Assembly: GCA_963513935.1 (NCBI GenBank)
Contig: OY740773.1
Coordinates: 103,525,291-103,589,290 of the forward strand
Reading direction: 5' to 3'
Length of the DNA: 64,000 nucleotides
DNA from: Aphrophora alni
Taxonomy: Eukaryota; Arthropoda; Insecta; Hemiptera; Aphrophoridae
The notes beneath the pieces were generated by a model. That model had not been told where the DNA came from. It did no database searches and saw only the letters and a program-made list of their open reading frames with translations. Shown in pieces: positions 10,340 to 22,509 of the stretch. A program made the position numbers and the translations under genes. Numbering within the stretch: the stretch's first letter is position 1; each line of letters begins with the position of its first letter.

Positions 10340-11393
10340 TAACCAGTGCAATTAGTGAAGTTTTACGTGCTCTTTCTGAGCTCATTCTACAGACCAAAAG
10401 AAAGACAAAACTGCATATAAACACTTTGGTAGCTAGTTACGGCTAGCGAAAGATTTCGCTCTGATTTCTAGTCCACCGGTAAAATTGAGTCTTGCTGAAA
10501 TCCCTGGGGACCCAAGGGGCAAATTTCGTGGATTTACAAATTTGGTGGCCACTTTGACCTGTAAAAAGTAGATTTCAGAACTGTTTCTCCAATTGTTTAT
10601 GAGAAAACTGGGGTAAAACACAAGTAATTATTGGTGTCGAAAAAACAAATTTTCTTAAGTTCCTTATGAAATAACTTTGTTAAAAACGCCAGCCCTGTAG
10701 AACTTCGAAGAGCAACATGTGCGATCCACAAGCGTATTGAAGTAGGACAAATTTTTGATAATTTATTAGCCTATAACACTTGGTGAGTTAATTTACCAGA
10801 CACTTAAATATCAATTAATATATTTTTAGTTTCATTACGCTAGGCTACAACTTTTGTCATTTTTCAGTGCACTTTGATGTTTCGTTTAAAATAAAAAAGA
10901 ATATTTTCCGTTTGTATTGGCTTACTTTTTACCTTATCTTATAATAATTTGTTCAGAATTAAATTCTATACAAGTTTTGTTGAAAACTTTTACGCGTTTA
11001 TCAGTCATTTAACAAAGTTATTTCATAGCGAACTTAAAAAAAGTATGTCTTTCGACCCCAACTACTTGTGTTTTTACCCCAGTTTTCTCATAAACTACTG
11101 GAGAAACAGTTCTGAAACCTACTTTCTACAGTTTTTCAGATCAAATTACATAAAAACCACCAAATTTGCCTCTTAATTTGGGTCCCAGAGATTTCAGCAA
11201 GACTGAATTTTACCGGAAGATTGATTGGAAATCAGGATGAAATCTTTCGCTAGCCGTAACTAGCTACCAAAGCGTTTTAGGACATACCTATGTTTATAAG
11301 TTTTTTTTTTTTTTTTTTTTTTTTTTCCTTTTTTTTTTCACTTTTATAAAGAGCTCATAAAGCGCCCGTATAACTTCGTGAATCACTCTGTAT
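10340..11393. mobile_element. Foldback element with inverted arms of about 340-380 bp
   Basis: The left arm (about 10340-10680) and right arm (about 11010-11393) are inverted copies. Matching landmarks include GGTAGCTAGTTACGGCTAGC at 10429 with its complement near 11250-11270, GAGAAAACTGGGGTAAAA at 10601 with TTTTACCCCAGTTTTCTC near 11074, and TATGAAATAACTTTGTT near 10664 with its complement near 11012. The outer ends also pair (GTGAAGTTTTACGTGC against CGTATAACTTCGTGA). The loop of about 330 bp has no transposase. ORFs in the arms (10433-10621 -, 10949-11176 +) are mirror readings of the same repeat. No clear target duplication was found. Confidence 0.8.
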
Positions 11394-11409
11394 AAATGTA
11401 TATATTTGT

Positions 11410-11545
11410 TTTAACCTCTCGGTCAAAGAGTTGATCAAAAGAAACTTGATAGAAAGAGAGGAATCTGATCCAAGACTACGTTAAAAAGGTGTAGATCCAG
11501 CTAGAACCACTCGGGATTGCCAACCTGGTACTCACCCTGAGGATT
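11410..11545 (+). repeat. Dispersed family S copy
   Basis: Contains CCTCTCGGTCAAAGAGTTG, AAGAGAGGAATCTGATCCAAG, ACTACGTTAAAAAGGTGTAG and ATCCAGCTAGAACCACTCGG, in the order typical of family S. Confidence 0.75.
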
Positions 11546-12476
11546 GTAACACTTACAAAGATTTATAATTGGGTTTTCTTGTAAAAATAAAATAACTAAC
11601 ATTAATATTTAATTGACCGGCTTTAATCGAGATTTTCCATTTTTTACATAAAACGGTGCTGTTATATCAAAGTTGGTAATTTAGTTCTCCCAGTAAAACT
11701 GCCTTTTCCGAGGATTACCTAAGGAATAGAATACTTAAAGCAGTCCTTAAGGAGAAGTAAGCCTTTCCTGCCTTTGAATTACACCTTTTAGCTTTGCACC
11801 ATTCCCAGTTCATGTTCTCAAGAGACTTTGTAACTGTCTTCACAGTTTGCATTTAACTAGGCTGCTCTAGAAATCGACATTATTGACAAGACTGCACACC
11901 TTTTGTATTCCCAGAATTCTTATTTCCTTCAACTTCCAAATTTAATATTTAAATTTCTTTGAAGGGAGAGTAGGACCCCATTTTTGTAAGTTAAAAATTA
12001 TAACATCCTTTTGCGAATATTTTTAGTTACGTGTCTACTGCCATAACAAATCAAAATAACAACTTCGGCTTTCATTCGCCCCACTGCAGTCCTTTCATGT
12101 TCGATGATTTATCCAGTACCGACCGTACCACTACGAGGTCAGTGCCACTGCAACACTCTTACGAGAATCATTGTTTGTATTTAATAGCGGTTAAATTTCT
12201 TAACTTATGTTGGTTTTAAACTGAACAACTACATAAGTCTATTTGAACATATAAAGTGGTCTAATCTATTCGAGTTTTTTTTATTTTTGTGGAAGCAAGA
12301 ATCACCACAAATAGATTAGGTGACGTTATTATATATACTACTAGGCGTCATAAAAACCCGTAGCTCCTATACAGGATCGGATTCTAGACATCAAAATAAA
12401 TTTAAAATGTTTAGTAACTTTTTTTCGAATTCGCCTTAGTTTAGTCACAATCCGCCATTTTGTAAAACTAAAACTC
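11546..12476. other. Unannotated AT-rich DNA
   Basis: No gene recognised. A 62-codon ORF at 12031-12219 has no domain-like content. Confidence 0.5.
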
Positions 12477-12755
12477 ACTGTAACTCCAGAAATAGATAAG
12501 ATATTGAATTCAAATATGGTATAAGCATTTTGTATATTACAATTTACAAGTGTACCAAACACAAATACTTTTTATGCTTATAATTTTCAAAATAACGGTT
12601 TTTGAGATATTTGAAGTTTTAAACAGCCGCCATTTTGAAAATTATAAAATAAAGTCTTTGTGTTTGGTACACTTATAGAACGTAACATACAAAATGCATA
12701 TACCAAATCTGAGCTCAATATCTTATACTGTATATTTCCAGTTATGTTTTTTTGT
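12477..12755. repeat. Imperfect palindrome with arms of about 120 bp
   Basis: Left arm 12477-12600 and right arm about 12628-12755 pair through TAAGATATTGAATTCAAATA against its near-complement ending CAATATCTTATA, through CATTTTGTATATTAC against GTAACATACAAAATG, and through GTGTACCAAACACAAA against TTTGTGTTTGGTACAC. The minus-strand ORF at 12341-12562 is a reading of this arm. It could be a hairpin MITE or two head-to-head copies of a dispersed repeat. Confidence 0.7.
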
Positions 12756-12904
12756 GTAAAAGGATTTTTTTTAAATAAGTTTCAAAGCTAAAATACACCC
12801 ACACACCAAATTTGATCAAAATCAGCCGATTGGTCTATAGAACAACAGATGACCGTCGTATTAATTTCAATCCGCTAACATTTTAGACAGGGCAATATAG
12901 CGAC

Positions 12905-13060
12905 CTCAACGTTCAGGACAATCCCGAGACTGTAGCTGGATCTACACCTTTTTTTAAGTAGTCTTAGGTTAGATCTCTTTCTTTTCATGTCTCTCTTGAC
13001 TAACTCTTGTTCTTTTCTGACCCTGACACTATTGGGCTAGGGTGTATTTATTTAGTTACG
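12905..13060 (-). repeat. Dispersed family S copy, inverted
   Basis: Reads CAATCCCGAGACTGTAGCTG, GATCTACACC, AGTAGTCTTAGGTTAGATC, CTCTCTTGACTAACTCTTG and CTGACCCTGACACTATTGGG. This is the reverse orientation of the copy at 14695. Confidence 0.75.
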
Positions 13061-13125
13061 TGTTATTACCGACAGTTTTAGGTCTCTCTAATGATTGATC
13101 AACACGTAGTCTAGTTTATTATATA

Positions 13126-13162
13126 CCTAACCTAACCTAACCTAACCTAACCTAACCTAACC
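13126..13162 (-). repeat. Interstitial telomere-type repeat (CCTAA)7
   Basis: Seven perfect CCTAA units plus CC, the complement of the arthropod telomere repeat TTAGG. It lies among dispersed repeats, not at a chromosome end, so it is an interstitial block. Confidence 0.95.
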
Positions 13163-13384
13163 AACTTGACACGAGCACAACACATAACTCAATGATTTAA
13201 AATCTGAAATATTCTATATTAATTTTATACTATAGACAACATAGACATAGATTTACTCATTGTATTGTTTCGGGTTATAGTAACAAGCTGTTGACAGGGT
13301 ATCTCTTGTAATAATAGATGAGTTATGCTATTACAATGTATGGAATGTACAACAATGCCAAATGCATAAAATCGTCGGAAATAA

Positions 13385-13477
13385 CCCGGTACTCTTTATT
13401 TTATGTTATTTTCTTTCTTTATTTTATAAGGCAATGATGACCTAGAAGTTATATATATATATATATATATATATATA
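13385..13477 (-). repeat. Family S end segment followed by a (TA)n microsatellite
   Basis: TTATTTTATAAGGCAATGATGACC matches the distal end of family S (compare 61150-61180) in two pieces: TTATTTTATAAGG and CAATGATGACC. A pure TA run follows at 13449-13477. Confidence 0.65.
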
Positions 13478-13704
13478 CTGTACCGTGTGTTCCAAAATAA
13501 TGGGACCCCTTCTCAAAGTTTCATTTTACTATTTCAATTCATTCAAAAATTACGGAACAAGTCCCATACTTTTGAAACACCCTATGTAAACAGTAATGTT
13601 AACGTATTACTTCTATTATAAATAACTAAGGGAGCTGTATGTCCATTTTATCGACTGTTTTATTTTCCATCAAAAACCATGTTTGTCACTTCTTTAAAAT
13701 TGAA

Positions 13705-13815
13705 TCCAAGTCTCTCTTGACCAACTCTTTTCCTACCCTGACACTATTCGAAGGTATTTATTTACGTGCTTTTCTTTCTATTTCTTTATAAAGCGATGAC
13801 GACCAAGAAGTAATA
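13705..13815 (-). repeat. Dispersed family S copy, inverted
   Basis: CTCTCTTGACCAACTCTT, then CCCTGACACTATTCGAAGG, then TTTATAAAGCGATGACGACC, collinear with the copies at 12905 and 61060. Confidence 0.7.
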
Positions 13816-14694
13816 ATGATCATCGCCAAAGAGCAAACTTAGTTAGCCTACCTTATCGTTTCATTAAAACGAGTTAATTTATTACAGTTTCGTGATTGGT
13901 TTTCTTTCAAGTGCCGAAGTATTTCAAACATGTTTTATTAGTTTCTTATTGGTAACACTGCCGTTACAGCAGACGTCATTTTAAGATTTAAACACGATTC
14001 AATTGCCGATCATGTAGGTAGCCTACACTAAACAATACATTTTGATGGATCTATTAAATTTATAACAGGTATTAGGCAGTAAAATTTTAATTGTTCCTAT
14101 AAACTTTTAAAAGCGGAAACGTACAGGCCTTTTATATGCAAACGCCTAACCTAACAAACAGTGCAAAAACATTCTAAGTTTTACACAAACACATACACGA
14201 TCCTAAAATAATATTCTTGGACAAATAAATGGTCGATAAACTGTTCCAAAAAAATTTGCAATAACTTTCTCAGACAGCCATTCACAATTTAAACTATCCA
14301 AACAAAAAACGTCAGTCGGATTTGGCAATCCCGCGACTAAAATTTCTCTACTGGAAATTCAGCAACAAAACTTTAATCGAAAACTGATTATGTATTTTGG
14401 TTAGATAAATAAACTAGCAGTCTGTTCTATATCCTCGCCCCCCCCCCCCCAGCCTTCGTGAATTCTAAATAGACGTAATTTAAGTTGGCTTCATTTCCAT
14501 CGGCCTACGCAGTATTTCTACAACGTAGATGTAAACTATTGTTTTTTTATATCCAGACTCCTCTTAGACCTACTGAAAGCAATTTGTCCAATGATGCAAA
14601 GCCTAACTGATGTAATAATCAAGAAACGCCTATAGGCCTACACTTTACATTCCACACTATTGTCAGTTAAGAATAGGTCTAGATCGTGGAATTC
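13816..14694. other. AT-rich DNA, no gene seen
   Basis: Only simple features, such as a C10 run near 14441. No ORF or terminal-repeat pair. Confidence 0.5.
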
Positions 14695-14905
14695 TGTGTC
14701 ATCATCAAATAAAAACCCCCTAGCCCTTGAATACTCTAATAGTATCAGGATCAGGACGAGAAGGGTTGGTTAAGAGAGACCCAATAAGATAGATGAAACA
14801 GAGGGATCCAATTCAAGACTAGATGAAGAAAGGTGTAGATCCAGTTAGAAGCCTTCGGGATTGTTAAACCAGTACTCACCATAATAAGCCCCTGAGGGCA
14901 GTGTT
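14695..14905 (+). repeat. Best-preserved family S copy in the window
   Basis: In order: GTCATCATC, TAGCCCTTGAATACTCTAAT, GTATCAGGATCAGGACGAG, GGTTGGTTAAGAGAGACC, GGATCCAATTCAAGACTAG, GAAAGGTGTAGATCCAGTTA and GCCTTCGGGATTG, then CAGTACTCACCATAATAAGC. The last part (GTACTCA..ATAAGCC) and the AAGACTA.ATGAA core also occur in the 131-bp satellite. About 200 bp, no ORF. Length and dispersion resemble a SINE, but I find no convincing pol III A and B boxes. Confidence 0.75.
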
Positions 14906-16019
14906 TTAATTTCTTTTAAATGTTAGGCCTATCAATAAAACAAAATAACCTACCTCAGATACTACACAGGGTGTTTTTGTTTTCAAGTGGGGCACCATTG
15001 CTAATTCTGCAACCCTTTGGGACACCTTACTTTTTTCTCAGGTTAAAAGTGTATAGAAAAGATTCATTTTTATTTCAAAATCCAAAATTGTAAATTTTGT
15101 TAAAAGGTAGCTGTTATTTTAGATGACACAAATCGATTCCGGTGGTGAAAATGACTAAAATATGCCAAAGAGAACCCACCAAAATATGATCAAAAATACT
15201 TTGGCTTTTTTTTTTTACATTTTATAAAAACACTTGTATCAACAGAATAGATTTTGATATCAACTCCAAATTTTGTACCCTATATATTCTAAGATAATAT
15301 TTCCTAATACATTGTCTACCCAACATTATAATTGTATACAAAATCGTTTCTAAATTACTGGCTCTAATACATCAAACATGTTTAACTTTTTAAAAAAATA
15401 GACACCAAAACATTGCACAAACCAACCAAAACTATTAGTCACCAAAAATTTCAGTTCGGTAGTTGTCGATCAGAACGAAAATGAAACAATGAATGTCGTC
15501 TTGCAAGAAATATGTGCATCGTATTTTTAAATAGAACAAACTTGCTTCGCTTGTGCCATAAACGGATCTTCAGAGTAAACTTGACTCGAAAACTCAGTTA
15601 AAAATAGAGTTTTTTTTAATATGAGTGGTCATGGTTCATATTTGTTTTCCCCCAATTCTGCGCAAGGGTTTACATCATTAATATTCACATTTTATAAAAT
15701 TTTCTTCTGTTAGAGTCACATAATGGTTTACATTGTGAGCTTTGTCAACCTAAATCATTTTACTGGAACTATATCATTATACTATACAACTAGACAAGAG
15801 GTAGAACTTAGGCTATAAACCTGGTGACCTTGGTCCATCCCATAGTAAAACAACTCCCACATTATTTGACATGCAAATCATTACTTACATGTTACATCAA
15901 TCTTATAATATACCAACCATGTAAGTAATAATTCTTTACATCTGTTATTATCAGTGGGGGAAATATGTCAAAAACAGTAGCCTCATCAAGTAGCCTACAA
16001 CTACACTTCACCCCCTAGG
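14906..16019. other. AT-rich DNA, no gene seen
   Basis: No coding signal. The phrase GTTTTCAAGTGGGGCACCA (about 14980) may belong to a further dispersed repeat. Confidence 0.45.
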
Positions 16020-16190
16020 TGCTCAGGTGTGGCAATCCCAAGGAGATCTAGCTGAATTTACAACTTTGTTTCATGTAGTCAGTTAGATCCATTTCTTTCA
16101 TGGACCTATCCTATCAGGTCCCTCTCGACAAACTAATTATTTGTTATTTTCCGGCTCTGACAACATTAGAGTATTCCAGGAGAATCCACC
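16020..16190 (-). repeat. Dispersed family S copy, inverted
   Basis: GGCAATCCCAAGGAGATCTA, TTTCATGTAGTCAGTTAGATC, CAGGTCCCTCTCGACAAACT, then CTGACAACATTAGAGTATTC (pieces quoted separately). Collinear with 42305. Confidence 0.75.
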
Positions 16191-19100
16191 ACTATCCTTC
16201 AACAGGAATATCAGTACGGTATGGCAAATTCTGTAACTTCAAATTAGGCTAGGTGTTCAATTCTTGATTTTTGATAGTAAGAGATAGTAAATTCCGTTGA
16301 TTTAAATTTAATAAACTGTGGAAAAACATATCACAAACTTTCTCACACACAACCCCACAATCAAAAAACTAACCTAACGAAACTATTTGTTACAAAAATT
16401 ACAGTTCAGTAGTTGTCAGTAAAAAAGTCCAAATGAACAATGGATGCTGTTTTTGATAAAAAAATTTAAGTAATAAATAGCGTCTTAATTTGGTTCCCGT
16501 GTAACATAAACATGTTTTCAGTTTAAATCGTGTTTGATTAAAAATCGAGCTTTTAATGATACTAGTCAAGGTTCATTTTTGTTTTTGTCAATTATTCCTC
16601 AGTTATAATATTTGTTTAATTGAGATTTTACACACTGGTTAATCTTTCCAATTCACTAAAGTTGATTGAAATCAGTAGAGCCAATTTTTTGAAATTATGT
16701 CTTTTTTAACACCCCCGTGGCAGATTTGTTTTAAAAATCCATCAATATTTTTTGTTCATATTCTTAGAGGCTACACTTGAGAACATTTGATCATAAAATG
16801 TTAAAACTGATTTTGAGATTTATTTTTCTTGTGTCAGCTTCCTCTGTAGGCCTATTTTGATTTATCAAAAAAATATATTATGTTGATTAAAATCTATAAA
16901 CGTATTTGGACTGTAGACTGCACTTGATATCATTCCAAAAACCACTACTTTGAAGCAGGGGACCTCAAACCGGATATATCTGCAATAAACTCAACATTGA
17001 TTTTTCGACTCATAACATAAATGTTTTCTATACTAGAGAAAGTAAAATAATATTAATAGCCTAATAGAATTATACTCAAGTTCTGCATTTATTTGTCAAA
17101 TTTCTTATTTTATTGCCTTTTGTTATATTTACATAGCCTATTTATATTGCCTGTTCTTATATTGTTTATGTTATAATATTAAACTTCATATAGAATGTAA
17201 TATTGCCTTTAGTTCTTACATAGACTATTAGTCTACAAGTGTCATATTTGTAACCTTCGACAGAATCTAGAATAATAGAATTGGTTATTGTTCATTGCAT
17301 GGTTTCTAAATTTAATTGTTAAATTTTTTGTGAAATGGTGTAGGCTAAGCACAGATATAAATATATAAAATTTTATTTATGATAACATTTGTATGTGTGT
17401 TTTATTTGAAACATTTGCTACATGTGTATGTCCGAAAATTTGATCCATTTACTGAACTAAGTGCATATCTGTTGCTCTATTTATTTAAATCCACTGACCC
17501 AAAATTTTGTATTTAATTTACCACACTCAAAAAAGCTACAGTTTTGGGATAACGCTAAACAATATTTTGTTTGCTCACCTTTTCTTATTTCCCATCTAAT
17601 AGGAATAAATCTGCTCACCCATCTATTACATAGGCTACCAGAAAGTTCCACTGATCAAGGAATTTGGTTAATATCTAACCTTTTTCTCTCAGTTATAAAT
17701 GATATCCAATCCTCTTTAATGTCTACTAGTCATAAATTAAGATAAAATTCAAATGTCTGAAGAACACAATATAAATGGTGTAGGTGATTGTGTTCTGTGA
17801 TGACAATGGTAGGTAGTAACTCCAAATAGGATAGCAACAAAGAGTTTTCAGAGATGTGTGTTTGTTCGGCAACTTAAAAGAAAAGCATATAATTGACACA
17901 ATTTCTGTTTATTCTATTGTGTGTAAAATTAGGAGAAAAATTATAAAGCCATATTTCATTTTTAAGATGAATGACAAAGTGGAATAAATTTAAAACAACA
18001 ACTTTTGTTTGTCGTCAAAATTACAGACAATAAGATTTCAAATCAGATGTCACAAGTTATTCGAAATTTAACTTTAGCATTATAAAATTTATAATGTATA
18101 GTCCATCATGTAGGCTAATAGTAGACTTATATTTTCTTTTGCAGTAGAACCTAATCTTTAAATAGTTACAAGTTAATTCTCTTTTTATAATTTTAAGATA
18201 AGAAATGACAGAATTAAGCCTATTTTTTCTGTAAATAAAAATTGTGATCTTTTTGTTAAAATTAGGTTAGATCTAATTATTTCTACTCACTATTCACATT
18301 GCAAAGACTAGATACATTGATGAAGTCTATTGTATAGTCCTATTTCAGTTTATTACAAATTCCGGATGTTACCTTTTAGCTTATTGGCTTAGTCCCCTAT
18401 AGGCTATTATATCTTGCTTATCTCTTAAAGTTCTAATGTCTACTTTATGTTTAGATAAGTTAATATGACGTGGCTACTTAAAACAATGTAAATACCGTAA
18501 TGTAATTGTTAAAAACTTTGTACATCTAAGTTATGTGATTCCATCAGAATTTTTTATAGATACTGCTCATTGTTTGAAACAAACACCTGCATATCCCTCA
18601 GGTCACAACTACTCAATGTTAACTAGATTTCAGACGAAGAAGAAAAAACTATTTTAAATGTCATGATAATTAGTTAATAAGTAAGTTTAACATTTTTCAG
18701 ATTATTGTGTTTAGTGGCACAACTGAAATTTTGATCTATTTGATGAATACCATTGAGGTTAAAGCACTTTTAAAATTTTGACTGTGGTCTATAATATGTA
18801 CAGAAACTGGCTCATCGTAATTTGTATAGCTTAAATTACTGATTTCGCAAGTACTACTATCAGATATCTGATCTTTTTTAGTAGTTTTAGAAAGAAGTAG
18901 AAGGGAATTTTGCAAACTGTACATTTAGGTTTATTGTATGGAATAATTTGCTGTCATAATTTTGTCTTTCTAGAGCTTGTTCATTGGATGAAAAAGAATA
19001 TTGTTCAATTTAGATGCTTTAAAAATAACTCTTGGCATTTTGAAAAATACATTTTTTGCTTCATGAAAGGTTTAGCTGTTTTTAATTCGTTTAGGCCGGC

Positions 19101-22088
19101 TTAGTACCCCTACTGAGTTATAAATATTGAATCTGTATTTTTCATTACTGGTGAGATCGAAGGTTCTTGGTGGAATTCCATGTTTGGCTAGATTAATAAA
19201 AAGTGGAAGTTATAAAATAAAAATTGTGTTTTATTATTAGGCTATTATTTATTTTTTTAAATTTTATTTATTTTTATTGAATCTGTATCATAATTTTGGA
19301 CAATATTGTTACTGTTATTTATCTCGTTTCTAATTACATTTTTTGAAACATTTTCTATGAAACAATGTTTGATAAAAATATCAACGTCTAAGAAAGTAAC
19401 AGTATTTGATGATTTGTTCCAAAACATTTTTTAAGCATGAAAAACATTAAGTAGATTTAAAACATTGTTTAAAACTTCAAGAACATGTTGCCAACTTATG
19501 TATAAAGTTCACAAATGTTGTCGATTGTAGACTAATGATTATTAAAGAGGCTAACTAATTAAAAAAAAAAAAAGAGGCCAGCTTATTTTGAATGCTTTAA
19601 CGAGTTAAATTAAACACCAATAATGAGCCTATCAGTAGCTTTACAATTAAATGTTTGAGGGTAGACTATTATTATTACCTGTAGGAGAATGTATAGGCAA
19701 GGGTACAAACAATTTTTTTATTTCTCACCACTAACCTAAGTGTAAGATATCTAAAGGAGCCAACATGTTTCTTTTAACTCTCAATGCTCTTAAATGCTAA
19801 TACTTCTTCCTCATTACTCTCAACTTTGGTCAACACCCTAACCTATCCTAATCTAATATAAACTAACTACCTTAACCCCTTTGCTTCAAATATACAGCAG
19901 ACAATTAGGGCTACTTGCTGAAATGCGCCTATTAACCATTTGATAACAAGGAAAAGGGAGAAACTGTAAATTTGATAAGATAAAGACAAAAAATTGTAGG
20001 GTACATTTAGGGGTGTTTTGGCAGATAAATAAAAATAGCCTACTTATTTATTGTAAGGAACAACCAATCCTCTACTTTCAAAGGTGGGTAAAATCAAGCA
20101 CCTTTTAATTGGAAGATGTTATAAATATTTATTAAAATATGTTAAATGTTTTCCTAAAACTAGGACAAATTATTTGTTGCATAAAAATGGACACAGGAAA
20201 TGTATTAAGAGAAAAATCTCCAATAGCCCAAGTTATTTTTAAGTAAACTACAACTTATGCTACATATTATTATTCGCCATATAGGCCTAATTTATTTCAA
20301 TTTCGAGATATAATATTCATATTTGGAGGCTACGTAGTAAATTAAGTAGGAATCCTAACTTAAAACACCTTGAGTCTCCCTAATTCACTCTGCGAAAAAC
20401 AAAACCCGAGTCAACACAAAACACACATACATATATATCTAGCCTATATATGTTTGTGTGTGTGTGTGTGCAAATGATCACTCAAGTTGGTTTAGGCCTA
20501 TAAGTTGACATAACGTAAATTTATAAATTCTATTCATCAGATATTTCTTCTAGGTTTTTCTAGAAACACAGCAATCATATACACAATGTTAAGACTCTTT
20601 AAACTTAATCTGATCAATTGTACACTTAGTACACTATTATGTTTTAGTGAAAAAGAAATGCATCAACAACTACATCATGAATCAGCTCCTAATCTATGAC
20701 TCGACAATTACTATGGGGTAAATAGAAACTGGGATTTATTACAAAAGAACTAGGTTACATTAGTATGGGTTATTTTGAAAACCTGACATCACTTTTTGGC
20801 ATAAACATTAACTAGGCACTTAGGCATATCATGCTTTAATAGTATGCATGCTTATTTATAGTTACTTTCACAGAGATTAAACAGTTCGATGAGCTACCGC
20901 CTAATTCTATCTGGCAGCTGTAATTCAAAATTGTGTCTTCCTTTTAAGGTTAATGTTCTAGTCTATACAACCAATCTCCCTTAGTTAATTCTATAATTCA
21001 TTATATTTTCCTTTGGAAAACTGATTATGCCTGAAATAGGCCTAACTTACAGTTATTGTTATTTCTTAACGTTGGGTTTTAAAGTAAAATAAAAATAGTC
21101 AGCCAATTAAAAAGAATTACTAGTCTGTACAAGAAAATCTTTAAAAATAGTAATACTACTGATATAATACAATAAATCACAAGCAGTTTTAAGCTTCTTA
21201 CTGAAAGTAGCCTATGTCTATGTTTTCAAATGTTCTATTATTAAATGAGAAATTTTTTATACAAGTTGGTCTATGTAACATTAAATTTAGGCTTTTATAA
21301 AACAAAGTAGGCTAGAAATATTAGAGTCTAATATTTGGTTTTACTTTGTTTCAAAGGTCAAAATTTAATTCCAAAAGTTACAATTTGTGTTTTTAGATAA
21401 TTCTGTCTTCTTTAAAATACATAGTTCAAAAACCATTTTGTGAGCAACTTCCAAGTCTAATGATAAGTAAGAAGCAAAACATGAACTTGTCTGAGGCTAA
21501 AAATGTGTCTTGTGTAATGGTTTTAAATAGGGTAAACACAATTTTGTGTAAGATCCTGATATTTATAATAAAATAGGTAACAAAGCATGAATTAATTAGA
21601 AGGCTTAGTCTGAATTAATTAGAAAGCTTTATGATGCCTCATCTATTGCAGACCCCTAAAAGGTAAACATTTCTTATAAGCTACCTTATCAAACTGAATT
21701 TGTATACATAGAATGATAAACTACAAATTTGGCGGTAAGTTATTGCAGTACATAACATGAAACATCTTGGAACAAAAGGCCTAAAAACTGTTTAGGTTAA
21801 GTTATAATAATTTTTTAATTATTGTTATTTATAATTTTAAGTAGCAATTGAGCCTTACTTCGACGCGATCAATTTACTATTATGAGCATTTAAAAAAAAT
21901 AAGGCTAACTTCGTATTCTAACTATCAAATTACAAGAGGGGTTATATTTTGTTACCCCCAACAATCAGCTGATGGAATGCTTCTCTCAGTAGGAGTGAAT
22001 TTAAATCATTTGGTTTTATATTCCAGTCAATATTAAATAAATAATAATTTAAAAGCAAATTTAATTAAATGGTAGACATACAAATAAG
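16191..22088. other. Long AT-rich, mostly single-copy region, possibly intronic
   Basis: No gene was identified. A fragment of another dispersed repeat lies at about 16960-17050 (compare 38100-38200 and 50830-50930). ORFs at 17461-17745 (+, GTG start), 18736-18924 (-) and 18910-19104 (+) have no recognisable domain. A (TG)n stretch lies at about 20452-20471. If the leftward first exon at 22.1-22.5 kb is real, this region would be its first intron. Confidence 0.4.
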
Positions 22089-22504
22089 ACTTACCCCAAT
22101 TCACTAAAGATGTTAATTCAAATAAAACACAGCTTCACACAACAAAATAAGCCTATACCCCTTCCACCATCCACAACACAGCAATCAATAAATTTAAAAC
22201 CTCTGTTAAGACTTGATAATTCTTTCACAGAAACAAATCCAACAGAGCCACACAATATAACAAATTGTAAATAGCTATCAAAACTAACTAAAAATCTTTT
22301 CCGCGAAACACGAAAACCTAATACTTTTTTCACCCGGAGAACAACTTTCCTAGAACGATGCTTCCAATAACTGGATTCAACAGAAAGCCTATAATTTTGT
22401 GACGCAAAGAGTGGGGATAAAATAACAGAAGAGGGGTTGAAGGAACGTGCTGATTGGTTGCCTGGAGCTATAGCGACCTTTGGCGCGGGCCCACACACGC
22501 GCAT
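22089..22504 (-). promoter_or_regulatory. Candidate promoter and first exon read leftward
   Basis: This patch is clearly richer in G+C than its surroundings (GGCGCGGGCCC near 22481). Read on the minus strand it shows a CCAAT motif (CCAATCAGC, complement of 22450-22458). About 360 bp downstream is a consensus splice donor, GTAAGT (22094-22089), after TGGG. The 130-codon ORF across it (22510-22118) opens with GTG and resembles no family I know, so I read it as untranslated leader. The rest of the gene would lie to the left, but I find no partner exon. Confidence 0.3.
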
Positions 22505-22509
22505 ACGCA

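Noticed and set aside
17461..17745. 94-aa plus-strand ORF
   Set aside because: GTG start, no recognisable domain, composition typical of AT-rich random sequence; no splice context.
18736..18924. 62-aa minus-strand ORF with mixed, protein-like composition
   Set aside because: It could be a terminal exon of a leftward gene starting near 22.5 kb, but the acceptor is weak and no homologue is recognised, so it was not listed as a gene.
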